Origin: Halichoerus grypus
Taxonomy: Eukaryota > Chordata > Mammalia > Carnivora > Phocidae
Assembly (NCBI RefSeq): GCF_964656455.1
Contig: NC_135713.1
Location: 193,062,187-193,126,186, forward strand
Length of the DNA: 64,000 bases
Reading direction: 5' to 3'
In this document: positions 38,860-51,860 of the stretch, one piece after another
Layout: each line of letters opens with the position of its first letter
Position numbering within the stretch: position 1 is the stretch's first letter
Translations under genes and position numbers: made by a program
The notes under the pieces: generated by a model
Databases searched by the model: none
Seen by the model: only the letters and a program-made list of their open reading frames with translations
Told to the model about the DNA's origin: nothing

Positions 38860-39690
38860 ACTGTTCCTTCATCTCAGCATAGCCATTCAATCTAGTTATT
38901 CCTGCCAAAAACCTAGGAATCACTCATAATACCTCTTCCTTCTCTCTCAACATCCACTCATCACATCCAATCAATCACAAATTCTAGTCACTCTATCTCC
39001 AATATTCAATTCTCTCACTCTTTCCTGCCGAAGTCTGAGTCCACCATTCTCTCTTAGCTGGTTTACAACAATAGCCTAACTGGTCTCCCAAAATCTACAT
39101 CCACTTTGCTCTTCACACAATTACAAGAGGTTTTTTTAAAAAAAAATCCAAAGATGTTTAAACATCATTGGCTCCACAATTAACATTTTAAATGTGAGAT
39201 AACCAACAAAAACACCGATATGACTTGGCCTCTAACTACCTCTCTGGCTCATTTCTCATCACTCTCCTTACACTGTGCCCTGTTTCTGAAAGTGTCAAGC
39301 ACCTCCCATCCCCAAGGCCTTAGCACATGCTGTTTCTTCAGTCTGTAGCACACTCTTCCTTCTTCACCACCAATCACTTTTCATCATTCAGGTCTCAGCT
39401 TACATGTTACTTCTTCAGTATACCTGCTATAATACCCCCACCCATTTTAATTAGATGTTCCTGATATGCACCCTTCAAAGCTCCCTGAACTTCACTTCTG
39501 TAGCACCCACAACCACTGTAAATACGTCATTAACTATACGATTACTTGCTTAAATAATGAGTCTCTCTTTCTAACCTATATTGTCCACAAGGACAGGGCA
39601 GGGATTGTATCTTACTCACCACTATATACCCCTACCACCTAGCACACCTCAGTAGGCAGTCAATACACCTGATAAATGAATTCATCCATT
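38860..39690 (+). repeat. L2 LINE fragment
   Basis: AACCTAGGAATCACTCATAATACC, AATAGCCTAACTGGTCTCCC, AGGCCTTAGCACATGCTGTTTC, TTGTCCACAAGGACAGGGCAGGG: the L2 ORF2 end followed by the 3' UTR. Confidence 0.8.
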
Positions 39691-39977
39691 TCAAAGTCTC
39701 CAATATAAGGCTCTGAGGTACAGATCCACTCCTCACTTTGTTTATACAGGATTACTTGGAAGCCCATTTCCTGATTTTTTAACACTTGCTGGAATGTGCA
39801 AAGGAATACAGAAATTTCATTTTTAAGACACTAGTAAAGAACCTGGACCTTCACGTGCTATTAGGGTTATTTTGCAAAATGTATTCTTACAATCACCCAC
39901 GGCTTGAAACTCCATCTATCATACTCCCTCCTTCACTGACCCCTCACATCCACTGTTAATCAAGTCCCACTAACTCT

Positions 39978-40180
39978 GGGACACCTGGGTGGCTCAGTCG
40001 GTTAAGCATCTGCCTTCGGCTCAGGTCACGATCCCAGGGTCCTGGGATCGAGTTCCGCATCGGGCTCCCTGCTCAGCGGGGAGCCTGCTTCTCCCTCTGC
40101 CTGCCGCTCCCCCTGCTTGTGCTCTCGCTCTGTCTCTGATAAATAAATAAAATCTTTAAAAAATAAATAAATAAAAATAA
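39978..40180 (+). mobile_element. SINEC, full length
   Basis: GGGACACCTGGGTGGCTCAG to an AATAAATAAA tail. Target duplication AAGTCCCACTAACTCT. Confidence 0.95.
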
Positions 40181-41072
40181 AGTCCCACTAACTCTACTTC
40201 TGCATCATCTGAGCTTTTCTCTTTCCTCTGTATACTACATTTATCACTCTTACCTATGTTGCTGGGTCTCAAAAAAACACCCCAGTCTAGCCAACAAAGC
40301 CCCATGCCTTTTAGCCTCTGTCCTCACTGTACACTGTGCCTTCTACCTATACTGACCTCAGTAGGCCACAACCAAAAGAAAACTTCGTACCAAAATCCTA
40401 GCCCCCCTTCAAGGCTCATTCTAATGTCCTTTCTTTCCAGTTGCATCAACCAGCTGTGATCTCTTCCTGTTTCATTTATGTCATCTAATATTTGCCTTAT
40501 ATTACTGTGTGCTAGGCACTGCTCTAAATATTCATCTTTGTCTTACCATTTATCTAAAGTATACTTGAAGATAATCTGTTTATTCACCTACCTCATCTCT
40601 TGCCTCTTTTACATTTGCTCATTTAGTAAATACTTATTCTATGGCCATTTCAGTACTACCATAAGAGTCCTTTCACTCAATTTTAGAGAATGAAAACACC
40701 AGTCACAAGGCCACAGAAAAAAAACATCTCTAGCAACTAGATCTGCAGCAAATGGGTAACCCCCGAATTCCTTGTTGCCTAACTTCCTTCCTTCAGAATC
40801 ACTCAAGAAACACCAAGAATAAATTCTATCTACATATCTTAGAAAAAAGGAAGGGGGGAGAGGGAAAGGGGAAAAATACAGAAGCTCCTATTTCTGCCAC
40901 TGGATGTCATATGCAGGTTAGCAGAAAAACAAGGGGCATTAAATCAAAAGTGTTCCACAAATGAGTTTATTCACCTCTGAAGTAAGTTCTATAAGAACAC
41001 AATGGAATTATTCTCAAGTATGTATCCCACACAGTATAGTCACTTTAGTGGACTATTAAAAAAAACAAAACA

Positions 41073-41170
41073 GTGCTTGCTTCGGCAGCACAAACTGGAA
41101 CGATACGGAGAAGATTAGCATGGCCCCTGCACAAGGAAGACACGTAAATTCGTGAAGCATTCCACATTAA
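41073..41170 (+). pseudogene. RNU6 pseudogene: U6 snRNA retropseudogene
   Basis: It starts GTGCTTGCTTCGGCAGCACA and contains the U6 core GAGAAGATTAGCATGGCCCC and AAATTCGTGAAGCATTCCA. U6 is the spliceosomal snRNA that base-pairs with the 5' splice site. Compared with functional U6 there is a deletion of about eight bases after the 5' hairpin, several substitutions, and an A-rich tail replacing the terminal T run. No upstream TATA or PSE is evident, so it is very likely non-functional. The A-rich tail, leading into a CA repeat, indicates L1-mediated retroposition. Confidence 0.92.
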
Positions 41171-41186
41171 AAAAACAGAAACAAAA

Positions 41187-41213
41187 CAAAACACACACAC
41201 ACACACACACACA
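41187..41213. repeat. (CA)n microsatellite
   Basis: About 13 AC units directly after the A-rich tail of the U6 pseudogene. Confidence 0.9.
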
Positions 41214-42257
41214 GAGGCATTAAAAGAATCAAAGCTGTAAGTCACAAGTCAAGAAGGCTGTTTTGTTTCAAGTTACACCAGTGACTTATAGGGACTTTTG
41301 CTTCAGTTTCCCCAAATGCAAAAAACAAAAACAAAAAAACTACAACAAAAACAACAACAACAAAAAACAGTGCTGAGAACAGCTCCATCAATCCATGTTA
41401 TTTAAAGATAGTATAGTCACAGTTTAAAGTAGTTTTGGCCTCAGAAGTTATCTAGCCAATTCCTTCATTTTTATTATAAAAGTAGTTACATGATTAGCCC
41501 TATAGCTAGTCTATAGCAGAGACGGATTAGGTATGACTTAGTTCTCCTGGCTAATACTACTCTCACTCCATCATTCTATGAAAGGATAACGAATAGCAGA
41601 ATAAGGACAAATCAAGTTGACTACCACCCTGGCAACATCATTTGTGTATACTTAATAAATTCAAATAGGAAGCTACAACACAAAGCATTCCCTGATACCT
41701 AAAAAACAAAACCTACAAACACACAAGTAGTTCGGTATACACTGAAATCTTTATTAACAATTCCAAGAGGATGAAACTCCCCCAGAAGAAAAGTCACTGC
41801 AATCAAGATAATCCAAAATTCAAATAATTTCTTTAATGTCATTAAACCGAACATCTAGTTTATTTTTACCCAACCTTGATCTGAAACAGACTTTAGGAGG
41901 CTATCAAATAAAACATAAGTTAGCATATATTAGGCCAGAAATAAAAGCATGAAAATAAAACAAGAACAAGGAGAACAAAATGAAGCCAAGAATGAGGCTT
42001 AAAAAAAGGTACAAGACCTACAAGCTTGGCTCTAAACTTCCAAAAGCCAACAGGACAATAGAAACCTAGTGAACAACACAAATTATAGCATCCAGGTAAT
42101 AGACACAGACTTAAAAACTTAAGAAAAAAAATCAGTCTTGGTTGTGTATCTTTCTCCCTGAGGTCCTTATAAAGAAAGCACTGTGTAATATAAAGATATA
42201 TATAATATATATAAAACAACATATATTTCAGCAGTCCTAATGAAACATTTTATGGGA

Positions 42258-42469
42258 TTCTTTTTTTTTTTTTTTTAAAGATTTTATTTATTTATTTGAG
42301 AGAGAGAGAGAGACAGAGAGAGCACAAGCAGGGGGAGGGGCAGAGGGAGAGGGAGAAGCAGACTCCCCTCTGAGCAAGGAACCCAATGCAGGACTGGATC
42401 ACCAGGACCCTGGAATCATGACCTGAGCCGAAGGCAGATGCTTAACCAACTGAGCCACCCAGGTGCCCC
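42258..42469 (-). mobile_element. SINEC, left arm of an inverted pair
   Basis: A long T-run, then AAAGATTTTATTTATTTATTT, ending CCACCCAGGTGCCCC. Near-matching flanks TATGGGATTCTTTT and ATGAAGGATTCTTTT. Confidence 0.92.
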
Positions 42470-42531
42470 TATGAAGGATTCTTTTTATAATGACCACCAA
42501 GATAAGCCTATAATAACAGTTAAGAAAAAAC

Positions 42532-42733
42532 AGGGCGCCTGGGTGGCTCAGTTGGCTAAGCAACTGCCTTCGGCTCAGGTCATGATTCTGGAGTCCCAGG
42601 ATCGAGTCCCACATCAGGCTCCCTGCTCAGCAGGGGGTCTGCTTCTCCCTCTGACCCTTCCCCTCTCATGCTCTCTGTCTCCCATTCTCTCTCTCAGATA
42701 AATAAATAAAAAATCTTTAAAAAAAAAAAAAAA
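42532..42733 (+). mobile_element. SINEC, right arm of an inverted pair
   Basis: GGGCGCCTGGGTGGCTCAG to an A-tail. Target duplication AACAGTTAAGAAAAAA with one difference. Confidence 0.93.
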
Positions 42734-43035
42734 ACAGTTAAGGAAAAAAAAATATATTTTTTTTAGAAAAGAGAAGTTTATATAACTAATGTCCAGGTAC
42801 CCAAAACACTACTATCTAAGAACACATTTAAGAGAATATCTGGAAAAAAAAAAAATTATTTTCTTAACAGCAAGTACTTACTATAGAAGTTTGTAAGTAC
42901 AAGGGCAAAGAAAATGAAAACCAAATTTAGCAAAATGAGATTATCGGCCCAGGAATTCGTAACAAAATGGCAGAAAACTCTTAAAGGGAAAAGAGAGGGA
43001 GTAGTATAAAGGAAAACTAAAGTGGAAAGGAGAGA

Positions 43036-43066
43036 GTGTGCGCGCGCACACACACACGCACATACT
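43036..43066. repeat. Alternating purine-pyrimidine tract
   Basis: GTGTGCGCGCGCACACACACACGCACATA, almost perfectly alternating, with a CG core. Confidence 0.88.
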
Positions 43067-45009
43067 CAACAATTATACTGTGTACACAAGAGATAACTAA
43101 ATGCTCTTATTTCTATTTCTACAGTTAAGAATTAAAAATTAAGGTGATTGCTGAAACATATACCTTCCTTGCCAGTTCGTCCCTCCATCAAGAAGATAAT
43201 GTTTAAATTCCTGCTCCTTCCACAGTGATATTACTAAACAATGATACAGGTCAAACCCAGTATAGTGCAGAATTTCAAAAGTAATTAATGTACCAAGACA
43301 GGAAGATACATGAAACGTTTTAGGATGATTTTCCAAAAAGAGTTTAAAATAAAAAGGTATAACAACAGTTTTAAGCTAAATAAAATCAGTTACCCAAAAC
43401 AATTAATCAAGAAAGGAAAGAACTTCTCTAAGATAACTCATCTGGAAATACAGAATTTACTAACTGTAAACTAAGCATAATATGATGATAAATATACAAT
43501 TTGCCAAAAATTCAATAACATATAAAAGTCAATCATTCCACTACTGCTAGCATGTGCCTATGACTTACAACGGATCACTGTTTTTCCTCTTGGAGGTAGG
43601 AAAGAAGAAAAAACACAAATTCTTGGTGAAGGCTTGTTATTTTCACAGAACCATCCACTTGTAATTTAAGCCCCATCATTTAAAAACAATTCATTTCAAC
43701 AGCTTCCTCTGCTAAATATCTTCATCATGGCTGCCTAGACTAAATCTAGCCAATTTTATCTCTGGCAGGAGTACTTCAGCAAAGGAGTGAAATATTAAGC
43801 TACCTTAGGGAAAAAAGGTGAAATTCACCAGCTGGGTCAAGCTCCTGAACAGTGAACTAACTTCTTATTCTAGGACTCAAGAATTATAAATGTGGTTAGG
43901 AGATTTGGGAAGAACTATTAAATCACAAAGAAAAGGCTTCTCAGCGTCCAAACAACCACTTCCCCTGCCTCTTTTCTTCTTTTTTAATCAAAGTAATGCC
44001 TCCATTCTCACTGTCTGGCCAATTGCTGAAAACCTTTAATAAAATACTCAGAAGGTCAAAAACACCTGGCTAAATACCAGCCTTAGGAGTCAGTCTGGTG
44101 ACCTTGCTCGACAAAAACTTTAAAGTACTTATGCTTTATTGGTGGTTTTAATTTAAATTTAATTATATCATAATGAGAAAAAGTATATTTACTTCACAGT
44201 ACTTGTAGTGCCCCAATTTCCTTACTTTAATATGATCCTATACTTGGAGATTCAACTTCTTAAAGCATTGTTTAGCTGATTTAATTTCAAGAGGATTCAA
44301 ATGATTCCAAAAAGTTTCCTAAAGTGATCCCTTAGCTGTCCTTACACTTTACAACCTTCCAATCAAGAAACCATTACGTGATAAGAATGCTCAGAACTAA
44401 GTAGTGAGTGAGTGGACTAAGCCTAAGCAGTCTTTTCAAATCACTAGATTATTCCACGAAACAAGAAAAGTTCTCATTTAGGTATTTTGATTTCACTGAA
44501 TTGGAACAGTTCCCCACATTACCAAAACTTAGAAATGTTTTCAAAACAAAGTATCCTGAAAACAGTAAACTTATAGATTCTAATTTTTCTCAAATATACA
44601 AAAGAAGTACATGAAATTTAAAATGGATCAACTACAGTATTTGTTTCATGAAATTACTCTTAAAACACAAAATATTTAACATTAACCATGATTTTTTTAA
44701 AGCAGTGGCTTATGCAGTAAAGTCAGCAGGAAAATGCCACAAATATTTGCAAGCTGGGTTAAGTCACTAATCCATTTAAAGAAACATAACTACATTACAG
44801 CAGTAGCAAGCCTCTGAAATAATATCTGCTTTAGATGTGAATACAGAAGTGGACTCTCGAGTACGGTAAGCTAACAACAACAAAAAAAATGAACTAGGTC
44901 TACAAGGAAGAAATTGAGCAAAATTATCCAGACTTTTTCCCTTGAAATAGAAACATAAGCTAAAATTGAGAAAAAAGGAGATTTACTTATGCTTAAAAAA
45001 AGCATGGCT

Positions 45010-45213
45010 GGGGGCGCCTGGGTGGCTCAGTTGGTTAAGCGGCTGCCTTCGGCTCAGGTCACGATCCCAGGGTCCTGGGATCGAGCCCCATGTCGGGCTC
45101 CTTGCTCAGTGGAGAGCCTGCTTCTCCCTCTCCCTCTGCCTGCTGCTCCCCCTGCTTGTGCTCTCTATCTCTCCGTGTCAAATAGATAAAATCTTAAAAA
45201 AAAAAAAAAAAAA
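45010..45213 (+). mobile_element. SINEC, full length
   Basis: GGGGCGCCTGGGTGGCTCAG to an A-tail of about 18. Target duplication AAAAAAAGCATGGCTG. Confidence 0.95.
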
Positions 45214-45880
45214 AGCATGGCTGTCTCAACAAAGTCTTCAGTGAAAACCTTAGTCACCTTTTTACTACAGGCAAGGAAAAACTAAATATTCCAACATAAC
45301 CACCTATTTCAGGCTACTTTAGCAATCTAACCTTTGTAACATCGCTGGCCCAAAAAGGGAAATGAAAGAGGATCTACTAGTCAACTCTCCTGACCTTCTT
45401 TTCCAACATCTCGTGCTTCCCTCTCTCATAAGTCTAACACTTATAAGTAGATAAATGTAGATTGGTTTATTTTTAAGGAGATATACTGTACTTCCTTGTT
45501 CATCTGTAAGGAGCCACTGGAGGAGGGAAGGACATGAGTAAAGCACCTCTGGATTCACCATGCCAATCTGGGGTGCCACCCAAAGCTTGTGTACAATTTT
45601 CCTCCAAACAACAGATTTGGAAAAACCAGAAAAAATTTATCCCAAGTATGTCAATAAATTAAACTTAGCTGAGAAAAAAATAAAATTCAAATCTGATAAA
45701 GACGGGCTCTTAATTTAGGAAGTAAATCAAGTTGTGAAAGTGGATTGTACTTAGAGGCAACCTATAAAATACTCTGAAGCATTTTCTGATTCTTAGTCCT
45801 TAAAATGTAAGGAAATCTCAGTTGTTAAAAGTGAAAACTGGGTACACACTCTGCTGAAAGTTTAACTAAAAGCAACTACA

Positions 45881-45986
45881 GAGGCACCCGGCTGGCTCAG
45901 TCAGTAGCACATGCAATTCCTGAACCCTGGATAGTGAGTTCAAGCCCCATGGTGGGGGTGGAGTTTACATTAAAAAAAATAATAAT
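45881..45986 (+). mobile_element. Older short SINEC
   Basis: GAGGCACCCGGCTGGCTCAG to GGAGTTTACATTAAAAAAAA. Target duplication TAAAAGCAACTA. Confidence 0.85.
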
Positions 45987-46392
45987 AAAAGCAACTATAA
46001 ATTCCAGCGACATTAACAAAGTCAACTAAACTTCTGTCCCCACTTAACTAGAAATAAGAGAATCTGAAGTCAAGCCAGAGACTGACAAAAAGTATCCTAC
46101 AGTTTCAAAAGAAATCTAACTTCATTCTGAAAGAAGTATATAGTTTTACAAATAGGATGTCTTCTGGGTTTTTTTCTTAATAAATAACATCTACAGCAAC
46201 ACAACACTATGCCAGAAATATCTTTCATTTCTTCACTAGCAAGTACATGCAACCACATACCTAAAATTAGAAAAAAGACAAATGGAACATAGGCACCTAT
46301 ATACAAAGAATCCCATTCTCCCCATGATGGGAATTCACTAATTCTTTCTCCCTTGCCCTAGCATTTCTCAAGAGTGATATCATGCATGGGTT

Positions 46393-47772
<1,380 letters not shown>

Positions 47773-47800
47773 CTAAAAGAGAAAAAAGAAAAGGAAGTTA
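47773..47800 (-). promoter_or_regulatory. KANSL1: 3' splice site of KANSL1 intron 1
   Basis: On the minus strand a pyrimidine-rich run (CTTCCTTTTCTTTTTTCTC) ends in TTTTAG, with the AG at 47773-47774. The exon starts TCTGTTCTC at 47772. This is a near-ideal U2-type acceptor 83 nt upstream of the start codon. Confidence 0.88.
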
Positions 47801-47928
47801 GAAATATATGCACATTAGAAAACAACTCACATGCTTTTAATACAAACACTGCTTGAGGCTATAATCCAAACTCTGCCTCCAGAAAGAAAAACACTAAGAC
47901 TATTCTGGAAACCTGGATACTCAAAAAA

Positions 47929-47945
47929 GGGGGGTGGGGGGGGTG
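47929..47945. repeat. G-rich tract in KANSL1 intron 1
   Basis: A run of six and then eight or nine G separated by T, about 155 bases upstream of the exon 2 acceptor. It is C-rich in the pre-mRNA. Confidence 0.85.
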
Positions 47946-48128
47946 ACAATCCTTGCACAAAGAAAGAAGTCCACCCTTCTTTTTTGTCACTTGTTACCAC
48001 AGACTGAAAATAGCCAAAACAGAAGTTCCGTTCTGAAAGAATCAGATTGTTAAAGTTAAATCATCTGCATAAAAAAAAAAAACCACTATAAAACTTCTTG
48101 AAATTAGTGGATTTAAAGCAAATGTATT

Positions 48129-48305
48129 GGGATGCCTGGGTGCCTCAGTCAGTTGAGCATCTGACTCTTGATTTCAGCTCAGGTCATGATCACAGGGTCA
48201 CGAGATCAAGCCCCACATCCTTCTCCTCTCCCTCTCCCTCTGCCCCTAACCCTGTTCAGGGCGCGCTCTCTCTCTCTAAAATAAGTAAGTCTTTAAAAAT
48301 AAAAC
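48129..48305 (+). mobile_element. Older SINEC
   Basis: GGGATGCCTGGGTGCCTCAG, older-type TCTGACTCTTGATTTCAGC, tail AAAATAAAAC. Target duplication AAAGCAAATGTAT. Confidence 0.92.
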
Positions 48306-48587
48306 AAAGCAAATGTATCAAACCAAACACTTAGCAATTAAACAGAAAAGAATTAGTAAGACACGCCCCATTCCTACCAAAAAGCTTGTATGCTGAACAG
48401 GTCTGTGCATTTCTCTAGCCAGAAAATCCAGTGCACATCAGCTTCTCACTTCTCTGACAGCTCACACCACCAACTTAACTGTATCACACCTGTTATTTTT
48501 GCTTCATCCAGTTTCTCTTTCACTGTCCTCAATACAGCCCACCTCTGAAACTGCCCAACACATTTCTTTTCCTTTACCCCAAAACTT

Positions 48588-48691
48588 TTTAAGTTTGTTT
48601 AATTAATCTCTACATCCAATGTGAGGCTCAAACTCATGACCCCAAGATCAAGAGTCGTATGCTCCTCCAACTGAGCCAGCCAGGCACCCCT
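48588..48691 (-). mobile_element. Old short SINEC
   Basis: AGTTTGTTTAATTAATCTC at the left, TCAAACTCATGACCCCAAGATCAAG inside, and GAGCCAGCCAGGCACCCC at the right. Confidence 0.82.
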
Positions 48692-48694
48692 TTT

Positions 48695-49195
48695 ACCCGA
48701 AAACTTCTTGAAAGAATAATATAAATAGCTGCTTCTGCACTCTTCACTCATAATCTGGCTTCTAATCCTACCGCTCTGGCAAAGGGCACTAGTAATCTCA
48801 TTATCAAATCCAATGGTCAAGTCTCAGTCCCCATTCTATGGGACTTCTCTGAAGCATTAGGTAGTGCTGACCACCTCATTCTTCTTGAAATGCTCCTTTC
48901 CCGATGTCCTTGACACCAAGGTCCCTTCTGCCCTCTTCTCTCTCAACTCACTTCCTTGGTAATAACCACCTAGTATAGTGAGGCCTCCTAACACTCAGAA
49001 AAACTTACTGAGCTTCACTAATTGACACTCCCACCCCCACGATCCTCAAGCTCCCTAAAACTCAAAACTCTCTTCTTCCAATACATTCTTCACCCTGTTT
49101 TATTATCTCAGTTAATGGCATTGCTTGCATTTAGTAGCCCAAGCTAAAAACCTTGGTCATTTGCCTCTTCTACATGACATTGGACTTATTTGGTC
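48695..49195 (+). repeat. L2 LINE ORF2 fragment
   Basis: GTGCTGACCACCTCATTCTTCTTGAAATGCTC, CTCAGTTAATGGCATTGC and AAGCTAAAAACCTTGGTCATTTG are degraded L2 reverse-transcriptase-region sequence. Confidence 0.65.
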
Positions 49196-49240
49196 AGACA
49201 GCAAAAGGAAATTTATATAAAGAGCTAAGCCAATTATTTT

Positions 49241-49750
49241 TTAAATTGCTTTTTTTTTAATTCCATTGCAGTTAACACAGTGTTTAGTTTCAGATGTACA
49301 ATATAGTGATTCAGCAATTCCATACATCACTAAATGCTCATCACAAGTGCCCTCCTTAATCCCTATCAACTATTTACCCATCCTCCCACCCACCTCCCAT
49401 CTGAAAACCATCAACTTGTTCTTTATAATTAGGAGTGTTTCTTGATTTGTCTCTTATTTTTTCCCCTTTGCTTAATTTGTCTTGTTTCTTAAATTCCACA
49501 GATGAGTGAAATCATATGGTATTTGTCTTTCTCTGATGGACTTATTTCGCTTAGGCATTATACTCCCTAGCTCTTACCCATGTTGTTGCAAATGGCAAGA
49601 TTTCATTCATTTTTGTGGCTGAATAGTATTCTATTGTATATATATATATATACACCACATACATGAATGGACTTGACCCATTCTTCAGTCAATGAACGCT
49701 TGGGCTGCTTCCATATCTTGGCTATTGCAAATAATGCTGCTATAAACATA
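49241..49750 (-). mobile_element. 5'-truncated L1 (3' end) in the hAT terminal repeat
   Basis: An L1 3' end in antisense orientation: T-run at 49250-49258 (poly(A) tail), then typical antisense L1 sequence including GATGAGTGAAATCATATGG and GGCTGAATAGTATTCTATTG, and a (TA)n at about 49636-49653. The flanks are near-identical duplications: GCTAAGCCAATTATTTTTTAAA at about 49224-49245 and GCTAAGCCAGTTATTCTTAAA at about 49754-49774. The duplicated target includes the first bases of the hAT element, so the L1 is younger. Confidence 0.85.
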
Positions 49751-49760
49751 GGGGCTAAGC

Positions 49761-51124
49761 CAGTTATTCTTAAAGCATGGCCTACAAACTTAGGAGCTCG
49801 AATTTCAGGGGTCCACAAGACCAAAGCTATTTTCATATTAATACTAAACTTTATTTGTCTCTTCTCACTGCATGGAAGTTTACATTGAGGGTGCAAAAAC
49901 AAGGCTGAGCAAAACTGCAGGTACATTCACATAAATCAAGGCAGAGGCAACGAAATGTACTAACAGTCACTGGTCATTGTATGCTCTACTCATTTACAGT
50001 TTAAAAAAAAAAGTCCATTCCTTCTAACAATGTCTTTGATGAAATTATAAATCTTATTAAATCTCCAATCTTGAGTATGTACTTTTTTGAGTATACATTT
50101 TTAAATACTGTGTGATAAAAGGAAAAAGTACACATAAAGCAACTTCTGCTTCTTTAAGAAGTCTGAGAAAAACCATTATACAATTGATTTGCAAGCTGAA
50201 CTGGAAGCATTTTTCACAGAACACTATTTTTACTTGGCAGAACAACTGACAAACTATGGTTATTCAGACTTGAGTAGTTAGGTATTTTCTCAAAAATGAA
50301 CAAAGTGAACCTGTCATTTCAAGGAAAACCACTAATGTTTGTTGCCAATGATAAAATCTGAGTTTTCAAGCAAAAATAAGTATTTTGAAAACTTGTATCC
50401 ACCACGAGCTCGAAAATTTTCCCAATACTTAAAAAACTTGTTTCCAATTAAATAGATTACTTCTATTATCAATGAATGTGAAATTTTTGATACCATATGT
50501 GTCAACATCTGGAAGATCTGCGTAACTCAGTGAATGACCGAATGACCAAATGACCAATGTATGCTGGAAACTGATGCATGGGTAAAAGCAAATGCAAGAC
50601 AGACCAATGGATTTTATCTAACAGAATACAAAAAATTCACTGACTTAGTTTTTGCTTCCACAGTGCAACTAACCTTTATGAAACTACTACTTGTCAACTA
50701 TGTGTGTAAGTGTCAAAGAATACCCACATTTATCTAAAAAGGCTATTATACTATTCCTCTATTTTCCAACTCCTATCTGTGTGAGGCCAGATTTTCTTTA
50801 TACGCTTTAACCAAAACAACCTATCACAACAGAATGTATGCTGAAGCAGATATGAGAACCTGTTTTCTACGAAGCCAGACATTAAAGAGTTTTGCAAAAA
50901 CATAAAACAATACCATTCACTAAACCTTTCTGCTCTGGTAAAAAGTTATTTTTCATAATACATAATGGATTTTGTCATTTTAAAATGAATTAATAATTAT
51001 TTTTAAAATTTCTCAAAGTTTCTAATACAGCAACTATTGATAACCCAAGAAAGTTCTTTGTGGTTCTCAACATTTTCTAAGAGTAAAAAAGGGCCTTGAA
51101 ACCAAAAAATTTGTGTATCACTGA
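49761..51124 (+). mobile_element. hAT-Charlie DNA transposon remnant with transposase C-terminal region
   Basis: The ends look like degraded hAT-Charlie terminal repeats: CAGTTATTCTTAAAGCATGG at the left and ACCAAAAAATTTGTGTATCACTG at the right. Between them, + strand pieces translate as fragments of a hAT transposase, for example NKVNLSFQGK near 50300 and LCEARFSLYALTKTTYHNRM near 50780-50840. The latter matches the hAT dimerisation region shared with domesticated relatives such as ZBED5, GTF2IRD2 and FAM200. Numerous stops and frameshifts make it a dead copy. An L1 (49241-49750) is inserted in its left terminal repeat. The exact Charlie subfamily is uncertain. Confidence 0.78.
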
Positions 51125-51654
51125 ACTAACGCAACCTCCTCCCAGTCAAAAAAAAAAAGGGCAACTTCCAATTTGGTCAAACATTTTTATCTCTAGATCA
51201 ATACCAACACAGGAAAACAGGCCCTACAGGAATACATGAGGATTCTTTAAAGTATGACAATTCAAATTACTAATATTGAAATATTTAAGCAAATGACTGA
51301 GAAAACCATCCATACAAATACCAGTACACTTAAAAGTCAAATTTGTCTATTCCTCTATATAATTTGCCAAAAGTTTCTTATTCTAAGATTGTAGTTTAAT
51401 AAACGTCCTATGAAATAACTAGATCTTCTGGGGCTTACGGAGCTTTATCCTTATGGACGTTTCGGGCATATGGCATTCAATGTGTCACAAACTGTTCTAT
51501 GTCCACTTTCCCTATTTGATTTTAAATTTAGTAATAATTCCTAATATAGTATAAACAGTTGTGCTACAGACCAAATGTCAAATGAACCAATGTTCACATT
51601 ATTTGTTCAAAATACATTGAGTTAGTTTTATAACATGCAAAGGATTTTCTCCCA

Positions 51655-51860
51655 GGGGCGCCTGGGTGGCTCAGTCGTTAAGCGTCTGCCTTTGGCTCAG
51701 GTCGTGATCCCAGGGTCCTGGGCTCAAGCCCCGCATCGGGCTCCCTGTTCGGCGGGAAGCCTGCTTCTCCCTCTCCCACTCCCGCTGCTTGTGTTCCTGC
51801 TCTATCTCTGTCAGATAAATAAAAAATCTTTAAAAAAAAAAAAAAATTTTTTTAAAAAAA
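51655..51860 (+). mobile_element. SINEC, full length
   Basis: GGGGCGCCTGGGTGGCTCAG with the CAGTCGTTAAGCG variant. Target duplication AAAGGATTTTCTCCCA. Confidence 0.95.

Noticed and set aside
44989..45244. Recurring proteins with GAWVAQLVKRLPSAQVTIPGSW
   Set aside because: The same peptide recurs at many sites because it is the translation of the SINEC head. It is not a protein family.
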